From the NCBI RefSeq assembly GCF_029227915.1, contig NC_079876.1, positions 24,368,001 through 24,432,000 of the forward strand: 64,000 bases of DNA, given 5' to 3'. This stretch comes from Hydractinia symbiolongicarpus. Lineage: Eukaryota; Cnidaria; Hydrozoa; Anthoathecata; Hydractiniidae. Made by a program: the position numbers and the translations under genes. Position 1 is the stretch's first letter; each line of letters begins with the position of its first letter. This document shows, piece by piece, positions 43,601-53,780 of the stretch. The notes below the pieces were generated by a model, which saw only the letters and a program-made list of their open reading frames with translations, was not told the DNA's origin and did not search any database.

Positions 43601-46600
43601 ATGTTCAGAATGAAAAGTCTAAAGCAAGTCTGACAGTATAAATTTATACTTTAAAAAAATTATTAACAACATCTCCAATAAATTATTATTAACCACTCAC
43701 TTACTTAAAGATAAACAATAGTTTTATGTCTACATCATAAATTACCGGTGTATTTTTAGTACATGTTTAGGCAATCTAATCAATTTAGTACTAATTTTAA
43801 GTATAATCTAAAATATGAATGTACCTTGTTTTAGTTACAAAAATCATTCGGATTAGCTATGACATAAGGAATAACCCATATTTAACTAAATTTAACTAAT
43901 TGCCAGTATGACCTTGGCTTTTAAGTAAAAACAATTGGATTTAACTTACCTATGCCTGTAAAAGTAAATGTCTTCTTAACTTCACCAGCTGTGTTTTTGG
44001 CTTTACATATGTAATCACCAGTGCTGTCTCTTGTTACAGGATCGATGGTATATAAAACAGGTTTACCTGGTTGTTCAGTAGAAGCTGCAATACCATTTCT
44101 ATACCAACCTAAAGTTGCTTGAGGGTTTCCATAGTCACTTGCGTAGCATGTCATTGAGAATTTTTCACCAACTTTACCTTCATTTTCATTAGAAGGTGTG
44201 AATATTAATTCAGAGGCGTTATCTATAAAAATAAAAATTGAAAAGTTTTAATAAAAAATGATCTCAATTTTTAAGTTTTTCTTCATTGTAACAATTACAA
44301 GGTAAAAGCTTACAATATATATTGGCATTTGACAAAGTCGCAAAAGCTTCGTTACTCGGCGTGAGAGCTTGTGATAAAGCAATACAGCTATAATTAATCC
44401 CAATCATAGAACGTTGCACATTCTGTACCACAAGTGTTTTAGATGTTTCAGTAAGTGAAACTCTGTTTTTCTTCCAACTAAAAGATTGTGCTTCTTCTCC
44501 ACCTTCCACATTACATGTGATATTCATGTTTTGTCCTTCAAATGTTGGTGTGATTGTGATGGAAACTTTTAATGTCACTAGATAGACATTGATTATTAAA
44601 TAAAAGAAATTAATACTTTGCTATTCTAAACTTGCTACTGATTTTCTCCAAATTAACAAAACAACTTTAATTTAAGGAAACATTTTTTTTTTTGTGTAAA
44701 CCAATAGTTATAAATAATCATAGAAACATAAAAGTAGAGATATCTTTACAGATGCTTAAAAAAACCACAAACCTGTAACAGTAACTTGTGACGACACTTT
44801 CTCTACCTTATTAACTTGTGCAATACATCTGTAAGAACCACTGTCCGAAGTTTGAGTAGTTATGTTGTATACAGCTAATGACTGAAATTGTGTAAAGTCA
44901 ACAGTATCTTTTTGAAATTTGTACACAATATTTCTTGGTGAGGATGTAGTACATGTTAATGTAATTGTTTCACCAGAATTTAAATTATTTGGTGATGCAG
45001 CTAGTGTGGGAGTTCGAAACAATTCTAAAAAGAAAGTGAAAACTCAATTGGAAGAAAGTAACAAGGGTGCTGTGTAAACTTTACAAAGCTTTGAACGGTA
45101 ATGGTAGCCAACATCAGTCAACAAAAAAAATCCCAATCTGTGATAAGTTTAAGTTTTTCTTTGTGTTTTCTTCTTTCTTTGAAACTTTTTTAGCCAGTTG
45201 AACCCTGGGTCAGTCATAAACATAACCTCTGATTAACAAATTATTGCATATCCTTGACGTTTTAAATGTAGACCTTTTTAAGAATTAACTTACCATTCAC
45301 TGTTAATGATACAGAATTACTCGTGACTGAAAGAGGAGATGTTGTTGATGCTGATGCAGTGCACATGTATGATCCAGAATCTGATTCCATCGCCTTTGAT
45401 ATAATGAAGACGTTATTACCACCTGTTGTTATAACATTACCATCTTTTTGGAATGAATAAGAAACTGGGTTTAAGTTTGTATCCACACCACAATTAAAAG
45501 TGATACTGTCACCTTCATTAGGAGTTGTCGATGTTGGTGAAATAGTCAATCCTGCATTTTCCAAGTCTAAGTAAATAATGTTGAATGTTTCACTATCCTG
45601 GTGTTCTGCAGCTTATACCTCTTACTGCAAGGGTTTTGTCATTTTGGAAGTTGTTATATTAAATTGACCATATATACCCTCCACACACATATCCTAATGA
45701 AAACATCCATCAATATTTATAATAGTTAAATAATCACATTGCTTAGAAAGATATTTCAAAAATTGCAAATCTAAAAAAATGCATTTTTTAAATTTAATTT
45801 TAGGCTATTTTATGATTTTTGGAGTAATGTCACTGATTAGAAAAATGTATAAATTCTATAAGGAGTCATAACAATTCTTCCAAAAGTTGATGTAATCAGC
45901 CAATCCAATAATCAAAAGTGGTCTATTAGCAAAAAATTGCTGTTGTTATGGTCAGCTTTTAAGGGAAAAACAAAATTCACAATAACAAGATTTAAACAAT
46001 GGCAAAACTTAAAATATTTATATTTATTTAATAATTTTTCTCCTTCGGGGTCCACCATTATACGCCTTATGTATTTTTTAACCAGAGACTTGCTTGTTAG
46101 AAAAAACTAGCGATAGGTTAGTACTTATATTTTTGTGCTGTCTGAAAACCACTGCAGAAAAAACTTACAGTGATCAAGGTCAACCTTAACAGCATTCACT
46201 ATAACAAAAGCTAAGTAGTAATTATTCTGACTCAAAAGATTATAAAAATAAAATTCAGTGGTTTTATTGGATAATGAATTAATGTCAATTGACTATGTAT
46301 AATAGCTAATTTCTAAGAAGTTTCTCAAGGATTTGTCCTTGGATTATTGTTTCTGGTTTAAGTATTTTCAAGAACTAATAATTCACTATAAATAGTGATA
46401 AATTGAAGTGACCTACTTTGGAAAAAAGACAAAACTTAAAGCGTGCACTGACATCATCAAACTATATAATGACATTGAATTGACTTCAATAAACAAAGTG
46501 AAGTAGAAAAAAACAATCTAAATAATAGAATCGAGTTAAAAATGGTAGAAGAGCAATTAAATGCCTTTTAACGAAACTGTACACAACTGATACAGAGTAA

Positions 46601-49600
46601 ACAAATGAAACAAATGAAGAAAGTAAACATAAATAGCAGGAGTGGTCAAAACTAACCAGAATTTGAATTATTATGGACACAAAAAACATCCAAGGCTACT
46701 GGGAACTTGATACGTGTTATAGAATCTTTGTTAACTGCAAGAGGCAGAGACAAAGATATTAAAACGATACCACCAAAGAGTTAGGTGAAGTCTGTCACAT
46801 TTCTTTGCCGAGGTAAAAAGCATAAAAATGCTGAATACCAATTATCTTTCTTGGCAATGATATAGGCTGCTATAGACAGGTTTGTGAAAGAAGGGCTATC
46901 ATTCTTCAATTTTATATCAAGAAAGTTCAACTCATCGCATGCTGTTTTAGAAGCCAGAGCCGAAATGTTGTGTGAAAGTAGAATGGGGCACAACACAGGA
47001 GGAAGAAAACAATCTGAGTGATTGTGGTCAGCATGTCTGAACACCCTGATGGCTATAAAAAACGTTATGATAGACAATACGCAACCATTTGGATTAAGAG
47101 GACAAGAGCACCACCAAATTAAAATCACGGATTTCACCTTAACAAGCAGAGGTTGGAGTAGAATTATATCACATATATTTGTCATAGCAGATCTAAGATG
47201 CCAGTAAGTCTTTTCCAAACATTAACAAACAACCAAACAAGCCCTGAACACGTGGACCATTTTACCTTTCTGTAATTAAAACCCTCAGGAAGAGGTTGAT
47301 TTAAAGCTACACTGGTGGGTAAAAACAGGATAAATTCCTTAATGAGAAATATAATTGAACACTCACATCTATGAGGAACGATAAAATTCACCAACCATTT
47401 AGCATGTAACACTTTCGTAAAAAAATGAAACAACACAAAGTTCAAAAATGGTTATAACAACGAGTGAACTTGACAAACAACAGCAGCAGTATCTTTCCAG
47501 TTGTATATATTGAGAACTTAGAAAAGCAGTAACCAAAAAGAAGTTCCTGTAGCTCTCATTGTTAATCTCAACAACCACATCATCATCATCATTCATTCTC
47601 CGCTTAAAGTCCGTTTTTCATGCTAGCATGGGTTGGACGGGGTATATTAATGACCCTCTTCCAATCTAAACTAGACTGTGTTAGATTTAAACTCAACTTC
47701 CTCTGTATCAAGTCTGTCCTTATAACCTTCTCCCAAGTTTTTCTTGATCTGCCTCTGGGTTTTGCCCCAGGAACTGTCAAGTCTCTACACTTTCTTACTC
47801 AATTATCCTCCTCCATTCTTTCCAAGTGTCCCAGCCAATTCAATCTTCTTATCTGAATAACATCTTTAATTCTACGGATACTTAGCCTGCTTCTTAGCTC
47901 ATCTGAACTCTTTCTGTCTCTCAGACTGGCGTTACACATCCACCTAACCAAACTCATATCATTCCTTTTTAACGGTCAAGACCTTCCTGCTTCACTACCC
48001 ATGTCTCACTACCGTACCACATAACACTTCTTACACAGGCCTCCTACAACCTACCATTTAACTCAATTGACAAGACTTTGCTAGTCAACAAACGAAGTAA
48101 CTCTCTGAACTTTTTCCAAGCATAAACTATCCTGCAAGTAACACTTCTTCCAACACCCCCTTCACTGCCCAACATATCACCTAAGTAACAGAAGTTCTCA
48201 ACTATCTCTAGCGAGCCACTGTTGTACATCATTGAAGCTGAAAATACTTCATTCTCTATAATCTCACCTTTGCAACGCTTGCATACAAACTGAATATCAG
48301 CTCTTAACCTTCCACCAATACTACTGCACTTCTTATGTACTCAATGCTTGCAGGTCTGACAAAAAATTGCGAACTCCACAAGGTGACTTTCCAACTACAA
48401 GGTCACACTTGGCTGCAATTCTACTAATCATGACTTTAGACTTTGCTGTGTTTACCTTTAGCCCTTTCTTTTCTAGTTGAAAAAGTTTCTTAGTTGAAAA
48501 AGTTTGAGAAGTGGAAGAAAGGATTCTTCTACTTCTCAAACTTTTTTAACTAATTCTTCCATCAATTCAGCTATGAGAACCAATTATCTACATACAATGG
48601 ACAACCTGTTCTGAACTCCATCGACAGCGCTTAAGACTAGAAAAAACAACAAGGACTAAGTACAGAACCCTGATGTACACCAACATTTACACTAAATTCA
48701 TCACTAAGTGAATCGGTAATCCTGACACGACTTCTAGCATTGCTGTACATAGACTGTACAATCGTAACTAGCCACTCATCCACACTTAATTTTCTCATAG
48801 CCCACTAAATAACTTTATGTGGCACTCTATCAAAAGCTTTCTCTCAATCTACAAAGGCAAAATAGAGATTCTTTCTCTTTGCTAAATACTTTTCCTGAAG
48901 CTGTCTGAGTAAAAATATTGCATCTGTAGTGCCACGCCCTGGAACAAAACCAAATCGCATCTTATCTTTATCAATTCTTTTTCTAAGTAACTTATCAATC
49001 ACTTTTTCAATAACTTTCATTACTTGATCAACCAACTTCAAACCTCTATAGTTACCTCTTTCTAATGCATCACCCTTGCCCTTGAAACAATTCACTATTA
49101 CACTCAACTGCCACTCACTCAGAATAGCACCATCCTTTATAATCTGATTAGCAAGAGTTAAGATTTCCTAATAACCTCCACTACCCGTTCTGTCTTGATC
49201 TGCATAGCTGGTCCTTCTACAACATCATCATCAGACAAATTATCCTCATCCCAATCAAACTCAGTGTTAAGCAACCTCTGATAATAATTCCTTCAAGCTA
49301 CCCTTTTCTCCTCCTCCGCGCTAGCCAAAACACCTTCATCATTACATATACAGTTCTCACCTACAACATTTTGATTAGTCTTCTTCATTTGCTTTGCTAT
49401 CTTGAATGCCTCATTGCGCTGGTCTTCCCTTCTTAACACATCTGCAAATCTGCTTCTCTCTGCTTCTGATTTTGCCTTATACACTGCTGTACGAGCACGA
49501 TGCTTAGCTTCTAAGTAAATATTTTTACTACCACCTGACTTCCACTCTTTCCAAAGTTTCCTGTTTTCATTTATACACTTGTCAACCTCATTATTCCACC

Positions 49601-52600
49601 ACCAGGTCTGTCTATGTCTATCACACTGACCACCATTAAAGTTACCGCCCACCATGACAAGTTCAGTGTCTCCAAACTTTGATGTGACTGCTATCAACTC
49701 ATCATAAAACTTATCTTCATCTTCCTCACTGAGTCCACACTGTGGAGCATAAACTGACAGAAAAGTGACAATCCTACTACCTATCAAAAACTTTATCACA
49801 TGACAATTATAAACACGCATAACATCTATTACTTTTTCTACCCACTTTTCTGCAACGAATATTACCAACTCCTCCATATCAATCACTATTACCAATCCAA
49901 AAAAGCTTACCTTGCCCTCCTACCTTCCACAAATCTCACTGAAGCTCCTCTCCACCTGACTTCCAGAACACAACACATATTAACAGATCTACGTTCTAAC
50001 ATTTCAACTACTTCACCTGCTCTACCTCTCAGAGTACCAACATTTATACACTAGCCGTCCTTAACCTAGTGTTATCTACCTTGTGATGTGATAGCTGGGT
50101 AACGGTCTGACGATGCTCACACCTGACATCTGTCCCACCGTGTGCGACACCTTCACTCCTAGAGTTTCAGCCCTGTTTACGCAGTTTGTCTGATCAACTG
50201 TTCTTACGGCCATAATAAAGAATTTTGGCATTGTTTTACAACTAGATGCCCTTCCTAGCGCCAACCGTTCACACACTGGACCAGGTGTTTTTTTAAGGTG
50301 ACACCATCACTGTGGCATTTCATGGGACTTCTACAATCGCCCATTTAAACTAAGGTATGGTGGAGGACGTTCAACTCCTCTCTTGTCTCTTAAAGAGACC
50401 CTTTACCCAAGACCCTTCACCGACACTGTTTATAAACAAAGAAACAACTCAAAAGAATCCAATTCTCTCTCCTGCTCCACCAGAAAAAAAGTGTGCAGGC
50501 ATCAGTAAATTATTACAAAAATAACAAAACGTTTTTTATGATTATTTAAAAGGTTTTGGAATTTGCAGTTGCTTGTTGTTTCGTTTATTTCACCACTGTT
50601 CGAAAGGTGCTTTTCCATTTCTTAGAATCATTTTTTAAGAAAAAAAATCGATTTTTTTTCTCACTAGTAAAATCAAACTTTTTTTCTTTATCTCCATAGA
50701 CCACACTTCTTCATGAAACTATGCTCGACCAATATCTCAAATTTAAATATTAAAGGTAATGATACACTATAATTTTCATTTGGTTTCTTCATACAATATC
50801 GCTTTTTTTCGTTCTTTTATTTTCACTTGCCTGATGAAAATAAAGAGTGCAAATAGAAGAACTCTAACAATAAAAATCATATTGCACTCTGCACCGTCTG
50901 ATAACTATTCTTTTCTTACACAATTGAATAATTTTGATGTATGAGTAACGTTTAAAATAACGGCAAGTGAACACTTAATAACTAGCACAATTCAGGCAAG
51001 TTGTAGACTAGAAGTTCGTTTTGACATTTAGAACCTTAAATGGCAAGTAATTTACAATCGTGAATTTCATGAGTGCAAAGATGCTCCAGCAATTCACAAA
51101 ACAAAAAAAACAACAATAGTCTCTTTCACATTTGCGTTTATCTAGTATATGTTTCTACAGCAATTGTGTGTGCGTAAAGGTTGTAATCATAAGTGCGACA
51201 TTTCAAGTAGTGTTGGCTTCTTGTTCGTACATATATTCTGTTATTTGTTTTTATAACGTATACGGTCAGTTTATAACTTTTTGTTAATTAATATCTTTAT
51301 TATAATGTGTGAATTTATATCTTTATTATAATTTTAATACAAAGAATTTAGACTAATGAATGCCAATGAAATAAATCATCCTTTAAATCAGAACAAAATT
51401 TATATAGCTATAACAGGACTTAAAAAATTAGGTACATGCATGTGCACAAAAACCATGCACATAAAAAATGACGCTGTCAATTTTATGCTACCGTATTTTC
51501 CGGTATATAACCGGCACATCGTATAACCCGCAGCTCAGCTTTTTTAGGGAGTTATAAATTGGTTGTTATCAGATAGCCTGCACATTCGTATAACCCGCAT
51601 AAAATTTCAATCAATGTGTTTTACTTACCCGCACCTCTTTGCATAACCTGCATCGTGTTAGGAAAAAAAGTTTGCGTATTTTTACTTAGCCTAATCATTT
51701 TATAAACATGTGCGTCTTTTCTGTTTTTTTCATGCTGGAGACAAGTGGGGACGTTTAAACTTGTGAACCCCAAACACGAGAACCGAGTGTCTGAACTAGC
51801 GACTGTCTCAGTCTTAACTTTCTTGTCTCCGATTGCAGGAATAATAATGAATTAAAATAAATTTGACAAGTCGATCTTCTGCTAATGCCGACAGTACTAA
51901 ATCAGACAACGCTGTTTTCTTTTTATTTGTAGACATTGGTTTCAGCCAATAATAACTCTTGCTCCATGCAATTAAACAAACAAACAAAAAACCATTCTAT
52001 CAGGTTATAAACCTAAAGTAAAATCTCTGTTTCTTATATGTATATTTAAGTTTTTTTGGCATAAAAATAAACATAATAATTATCACGGATTGTCTGAACG
52101 TTCTTGTCTAATGTTTATAGAATTTTGTTATTTTTTTATATCGCAGCAATCACAGTGTGCATGATAAAATGAATGGCGGCAATAAGGAGGAGATAATTGC
52201 GTGTGTCTAATTAATTGTATTTTATATTTGATATTTTTAGTGGTGACCTGTTTCTCGAAGGTAGCGAAGATAAAAAAGAAAATTATTATCAATACTTCAA
52301 TTTTAACATTTTTCAATATTTTTAACAGGAATTAATAATTAAGTCCTGGGCACTAGGTTGTGAAATACGTGTCAATTAAACCTAAAAATGATACCTGCAA
52401 TATTGCTCTATTACCAGAAGCAAATCATTTCAATGTGCTCAATGTGATTGCAAAGATATAAATAGATTAGAATTACATTCAACCCAAAATAAAAATGATC
52501 TCCAGAATTGTGTTTCAGAGAGAGCTCGTAATATTAGCACTGGCAAGCAATAGAAAGTTAAAGCAATTTCACTGTGTGAAAAAAATTAAATCACGTAGTT

Positions 52601-53676
52601 GAAATAAGATTACGTAGATATAGGATCGTGCATACAGTTATTAATGTACGCATTTTATACCGTTGGTGCTATTTTCTTTATTGAATGTATAAACTTTAAA
52701 TTTCACAATAAATGAGAGAAAATATAAAACTTATCACATAACCTGCACCACATTATAACCCGCACCAATGGTGGAAGTAGTAAAAATCAACTTATAACCC
52801 GCGGGTTATATACCGGAAAATACGGTACTTTTAAGTTCAATGGTTAAATCAGATTTCTATTTGTTCATGAACCTTACTTCTCTTGTTTTCTCATTGTTGA
52901 TAAACCAGATATATACTTCCATCAAAATGTGCGTAATTTGTTTTCCAAAAGGGACTGTACTCAACAACATGAAACCAAGGGGCAAGTGCTGGACTAAGGG
53001 CCCTGCAATTAAAACGCTCGAAATACAGTGTTACATTGCTGATTGCCATTACAACATGGTTTAATGCTCATGCACATTTTCAAACTACGAGGTACACAAA
53101 AAGACGTGTACTGACATTTTGAATTTAAATGCCCTGACTAAAATGCCAGAGAACAGCATTGGAATATATGTTATAAAGTACAAACTATAAGTTGTTCTCT
53201 GTCTTGCAATACAAGAATATAAAACTTACAATTAACAACTATGCTCTGATTTTTTGATGATGACATTTCAGAACCAGATCCATTTTTTGCTGTACAAGAA
53301 TATACACCAGCTTTTTCTTTTGTAATATTAGTGATATTTAATGTCTGCGAAATTTCATCAGGGACTTGATTATTATTTTTAAACCATTTAAATGTGACAG
53401 CAGTAATGTCTGTTTCAATGCTACAGTTGAGTTGTAAATTAGAGCCTGCATTCACTGTTGCAGTGCCTTCTGTAATTTCAACTGTAGGATTCGGTATTAC
53501 TCCTAGATCGAAAAAGTTATTACAATTATGCTGAGAGTAATGTATATAGTCTATTTACAACAAGTAATTCTTTATGAAGCAGCAACAAAATATCAATATA
53601 GCTAGTTATATAGGAATATAAACAAACCTTGTACAAATGAGAGATGAACTACAACAAATATCGAAAACCAAATCAT
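25479..53676 (-). CDS. Gene B: Ig/FN3 receptor with tyrosine-motif cytoplasmic tail, RPTP-like ectodomain
   Basis: A type I membrane receptor of 1000 residues in 16 exons, all phase-consistent. In gene order: 53676-53628, 53502-53230, 45566-45294, 45024-44773, 44577-44314, 44222-43950, 43319-43032, 42884-42672, 42276-42181, 42105-42002, 41896-41716, 39873-39765, 39626-39448, 39371-39246, 26755-26654, 25699-25479. Domains: signal peptide 1-16, Ig x5 (17-461), FN3 x3 (462-755), membrane-proximal domain with RKRR site (756-893), TM (894-927), tail (928-1000) with five Tyr. The start Met opens a hydrophobic leader, and an ATG just upstream runs into a stop. From FN3 to the membrane it is a near copy of gene A, but it has no phosphatase. 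A 12.5-kb intron before the TM exon contains a Polinton. AATAAA overlaps the stop codon at 25478-25483. Joining across that intron rests on phase, strand and domain logic and needs transcript proof. Confidence 0.82.
25840..26260. mobile_element. Small TIR element (MITE-like) in the gene B TM-tail intron
   Basis: Left end AAGGCCAAGATACACTTG and right end (read from 26260 on the minus strand) AAGGCCTGATACATTTG are imperfect inverted repeats of about 37 bases. The 421-base interior is very AT-rich and non-coding. No certain target-site duplication. Confidence 0.5.
26654..26755 (-). CDS. Gene B transmembrane exon
   Basis: 102 bases with AG/GT borders and phase 1 at both ends. It codes [10 protein letters not shown], then about 23 hydrophobic residues rich in Val, Leu, Ile and Thr, then KQK as stop-transfer. 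Phase and strand match both exon 39371-39246 upstream and the tail exon downstream. Confidence 0.8.
27243..27292 (+). repeat. Left terminal inverted repeat of the Polinton
   Basis: Roughly 85% identical to the reverse complement of 37938-37989 by eye. A second partial copy of the motif, closer to the right end in sequence (ATAAATATATCACTGTAG), lies at about 27309-27337. Confidence 0.7.
27330..30835 (+). pseudogene. Polinton protein-primed DNA polymerase B, broken
   Basis: Fragments in different frames lie in the right order: an N-terminal region (27617-27838), the exonuclease region with YADFE (27882-28490), a Cys/His patch (28483-28920), an exonuclease III-like [10 protein letters not shown] (28945-29451), a motif A region (29506-29970) and the thumb/motif C region (30249-30680). 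Stops and frameshifts separate them. Active-site residues are lost: the motif A region reads MYFANNLY with its Asp gone, and motif C reads YMDTSS instead of YxDTDS. Two hairpins (30088-30122, 30134-30157) interrupt the gene. It copied the element's DNA when intact; it cannot function now. Confidence 0.85.
30088..30157. repeat. Two adjacent hairpins inside the broken polB
   Basis: Arms 30088-30104 and 30106-30122 are perfect 17-bp complements around one base. Arms 30134-30143 and 30148-30157 are perfect 10-bp complements around TGGT, with a T run between the two hairpins. The polymerase frame is lost across them. Confidence 0.85.
30945..31103 (+). CDS. Polinton small basic protein, 52 aa, unknown
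   Basis: An intact short frame starting [10 protein letters not shown], with a basic middle ([11 protein letters not shown]) and a Ser-rich end. No family recognised. It lies 110 bases after polB remnants in the direction of the other small genes; it may be a truncated gene. Confidence 0.35.
   Translation: MSQLFKIFDEAATTNSNTEHSSKKKPIDRRREKTAKSLSSHASSMYANIVGN
31139..31303 (+). CDS. Polinton small protein with hydrophobic stretch, 54 aa, unknown
   Basis: Frame from [10 protein letters not shown] with a hydrophobic segment ([15 protein letters not shown]), then a charged EDRKEEEEN tail. Family not recognised. Could be a minor virion or membrane protein or a remnant. Confidence 0.35.
   Translation: MADLGILVYSAFGKFLAPLLVAAHTINQTQLSNRNINGEDRKEEEENGGIIYRN
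31589..31972 (+). CDS. Polinton-type single-pass membrane protein, 127 aa
   Basis: Basic N-terminus containing [18 protein letters not shown], a Ser/Thr-rich linker, one hydrophobic segment ([20 protein letters not shown]), a Gln run and a basic C-terminus. The [14 protein letters not shown] stretch recalls small conserved Polinton proteins of unknown role. It is one of the few intact frames in the element. The next frame starts in an ATGA overlap at 31969. Confidence 0.5.
   Translation: MSEDKQKELKQVITKKNVGRVAAGKKLAEWNRKNKENLHKNKGESGQVPEASTSSSTSGSTSSSFSAMLGTLVVTVTFVVVDVCVWYIIFKQQQQQPDKSEQPRFSKRKFNLKKKRYFSHALNLYNK
31969..32560 (+). pseudogene. Broken small Polinton gene(s)
   Basis: The frame starts at an ATGA overlap with the preceding gene ([20 protein letters not shown]) but stops at 32073. 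Several stop-riddled frames follow and end near 32560 with a short [11 protein letters not shown]-like C-terminus. No family recognised. Confidence 0.3.
32612..32755 (+). CDS. Short Polinton open frame, 47 aa, unknown
   Basis: Starts [16 protein letters not shown] and ends at 32755. Length and charge are plausible for a gene start cut short by a stop. No family recognised. Confidence 0.25.
   Translation: MLLAKKHIVTEEDGKKLSSIYYQPEHLWIGRKAIKLLACPLHIAPYQ
32886..33182 (-). pseudogene. BRO-N-like domain remnant
   Basis: The C-terminal part reads [20 protein letters not shown] followed by LTRWLVKKG. This resembles the SxKPxAxxFxxWV pattern of BRO-N/MSV199 DNA-binding domains of large DNA viruses and phages. 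The N-terminal half is not recognised. The domain may belong to an accessory gene of the Polinton. Moderate to low certainty. Confidence 0.4.
33233..33502 (-). pseudogene. Polinton packaging ATPase remnant (FtsK/HerA type)
   Basis: The N-terminal region carries [16 protein letters not shown], a Walker A in which the essential Lys of GKT is Glu. [17 protein letters not shown] follows and the frame ends early, so the Walker B part is missing. When intact this protein would pump DNA into capsids. Position next to the capsid gene fits Polintons. Confidence 0.6.
33597..34988 (-). pseudogene. Polinton capsid protein remnant (probably major capsid)
   Basis: Minus-strand fragments lie in order: 34988-34671, a short piece at 34677-34495, 34369-34154 (with [20 protein letters not shown]) and 33970-33597 (with a [20 protein letters not shown] stretch near the C-terminus). 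They match the layout of the jelly-roll capsid protein of Polintons. Several frameshifts and stops separate them. Assignment to the major rather than the minor capsid protein is from pattern memory. Confidence 0.55.
35079..35662 (+). pseudogene. Polinton accessory gene, frameshifted, unknown
   Basis: Two frames (35079-35279, starting [11 protein letters not shown], and 35360-35662, with many charged residues and [10 protein letters not shown]) lie in series and may be one gene split by a frameshift. Acidic and hydrophilic; no family recognised. Confidence 0.35.
35877..36056 (-). CDS. Small Polinton protein, 59 aa, possibly SAP-like
   Basis: Intact frame containing [20 protein letters not shown]. 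The PxYSxMxKDxLV pattern recalls a SAP or LEM-type helix-extended-loop-helix motif, which often binds DNA. The frame may have lost a Cys-rich C-terminus downstream. Confidence 0.35.
   Translation of the reverse strand: MNANAHGKEAKLMKIPRYSTMSKDDLVEAIFKIKHKDISTQTDGPYFKPCVEIAYEKNL
36072..36709 (-). pseudogene. Polinton accessory gene, broken, unknown
   Basis: Starts [20 protein letters not shown] and continues in shifted frames through [16 protein letters not shown] to a C-terminus near 36072. Stops interrupt it. Protein-like composition on the minus strand, no family recognised. Confidence 0.35.
37146..37750 (-). pseudogene. Tandem-repeat protein with Pro-Cys units (DUF4116-like), frameshifted
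   Basis: From [10 protein letters not shown] (start at 37750), repeated units of about 25 residues follow the pattern YVPDxFKTQxMCxKAVExxxxML, at least six in all. A frameshift near 37520 splits the gene. The unit resembles DUF4116-type repeats found in viruses and Polintons. Function unknown; probably a protein-protein scaffold. Confidence 0.55.
37938..37989 (-). repeat. Right terminal inverted repeat of the Polinton
   Basis: Reverse complement begins TGTTAGCATCATAAATATAT and matches the left end at 27243 with a few changes. Confidence 0.7.
37990..39110. other. Non-coding stretch between the Polinton and the duplicated block
   Basis: Contains repeated GCGAAATTAAATACCCT-type motifs (38155-38280), also seen inverted near 27030-27062. 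These may be an older repeat that flanks or hosted the Polinton. The frame at 38298-38507 (69 codons) has no recognised family. Paralogy with gene A starts at about 39110. Confidence 0.45.
39246..39873 (-). CDS. Gene B: membrane-proximal domain with RKRR site
   Basis: Exons 39873-39765, 39626-39448 and 39371-39246 have exactly the lengths of their gene A counterparts (109, 179, 126). They encode the same [10 protein letters not shown] start and TSKRKRR site (RKRR at 39469-39458). Residue differences from gene A are few, and the introns are nearly identical too. Confidence 0.85.
39874..41715. other. Gene B intron, no gene
   Basis: 1.8 kb, AT-rich. Contains one copy of the dispersed repeat (about 41085-41250) also found at 920-1080. 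Confidence 0.5.
41716..43319 (-). CDS. Gene B: three FN3 domains
   Basis: FN3-1 is a single 288-base exon (43319-43032). FN3-2 is 42884-42672 plus 42276-42181. FN3-3 is 42105-42002 plus 41896-41716. Lengths and phases equal those of gene A (288; 213 and 96; 104 and 181). Core motifs: [52 protein letters not shown]. Gene A has one extra copy of the middle two-exon domain. Confidence 0.9.
43950..45566 (-). CDS. Gene B: Ig domains 2-5
   Basis: Exons 45566-45294, 45024-44773, 44577-44314 and 44222-43950, each one Ig domain in phase 1-1. B and F strand cysteines are visible: ITFNCG and [14 protein letters not shown] and [14 protein letters not shown] and [16 protein letters not shown] and GDYICKAK. 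The last one is closest to the two Ig exons of gene A. The first three are more Ser/Thr-rich and have no counterpart in the visible part of gene A. Confidence 0.88.
47579..50450 (-). mobile_element. RTE-like LINE, degenerate
   Basis: On the minus strand in order: an endonuclease part (49895-49640, with [13 protein letters not shown] and VMVGGNFN), a linker with [14 protein letters not shown], reverse transcriptase (49107-48844, with [19 protein letters not shown] and [14 protein letters not shown]), a thumb region (48539-48333) and a C-terminal part (48232-48044, [13 protein letters not shown]). Stops and shifts are frequent. The 3' end closes in a GAT/ATG-rich microsatellite (47579-47594), a tail style known from RTE elements. 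The 5' limit is approximate. Inactive. Confidence 0.75.
51489..52827. mobile_element. TIR element of 1.34 kb with repeated TATAACCCGC motifs
   Basis: Left end TACCGTATTTTCCGGTATAT and its inverted copy at the right end (about 20 perfect bases). Both arms carry several TATAACCCGC-type repeats, pointing inward from each end (for example near 51530, 51590, 52760, 52795). No transposase frame is visible, so it is non-autonomous. No clear target-site duplication. Lies in the first long intron of gene B. Confidence 0.7.
53230..53502 (-). CDS. Gene B: first Ig domain exon
   Basis: Begins [10 protein letters not shown] and holds the B-strand LNCSIE, the core Trp in FKWFKN and the F-strand GVYSCTAKN. 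Phase 1 at both ends, 273 bases. Confidence 0.9.
53628..53676 (-). CDS. Gene B first coding exon: signal peptide
   Basis: [16 protein letters not shown] followed by a GT donor in phase 1. A hydrophobic leader directly before an Ig exon is the classic layout of Ig receptors. An alternative upstream ATG at 53681 meets a stop after one codon. Confidence 0.8.
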
Positions 53677-53780
53677 TTCATCACGTTATTAATGAATTTT
53701 TTACTTCTAAAAATACACAATAGTATATTACATAAATCATGTGTTTTCTAGTGATCAAAGATTTTGAGATGCACTAAGGT

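Larger units (their letters stand above)
45567..53229. other. 7.7-kb intron of gene B with transposons
   Basis: Contains an RTE-like LINE (about 47579-50450) and a TIR element (51489-52827). The stretch 45600-47578 shows only weak open frames of random look. Confidence 0.6.

Noticed and set aside
46781-47218. 145-codon minus-strand frame in the gene B intron
   Set aside because: No family pattern, random-looking composition, next to a decayed LINE.
25479-53676. Gene B as a known hydroid allorecognition (Alr) gene
   Set aside because: Ig domains and tyrosine motifs recall those genes, but the RPTP-type FN3 and furin-site domain do not fit them, so no symbol is given.
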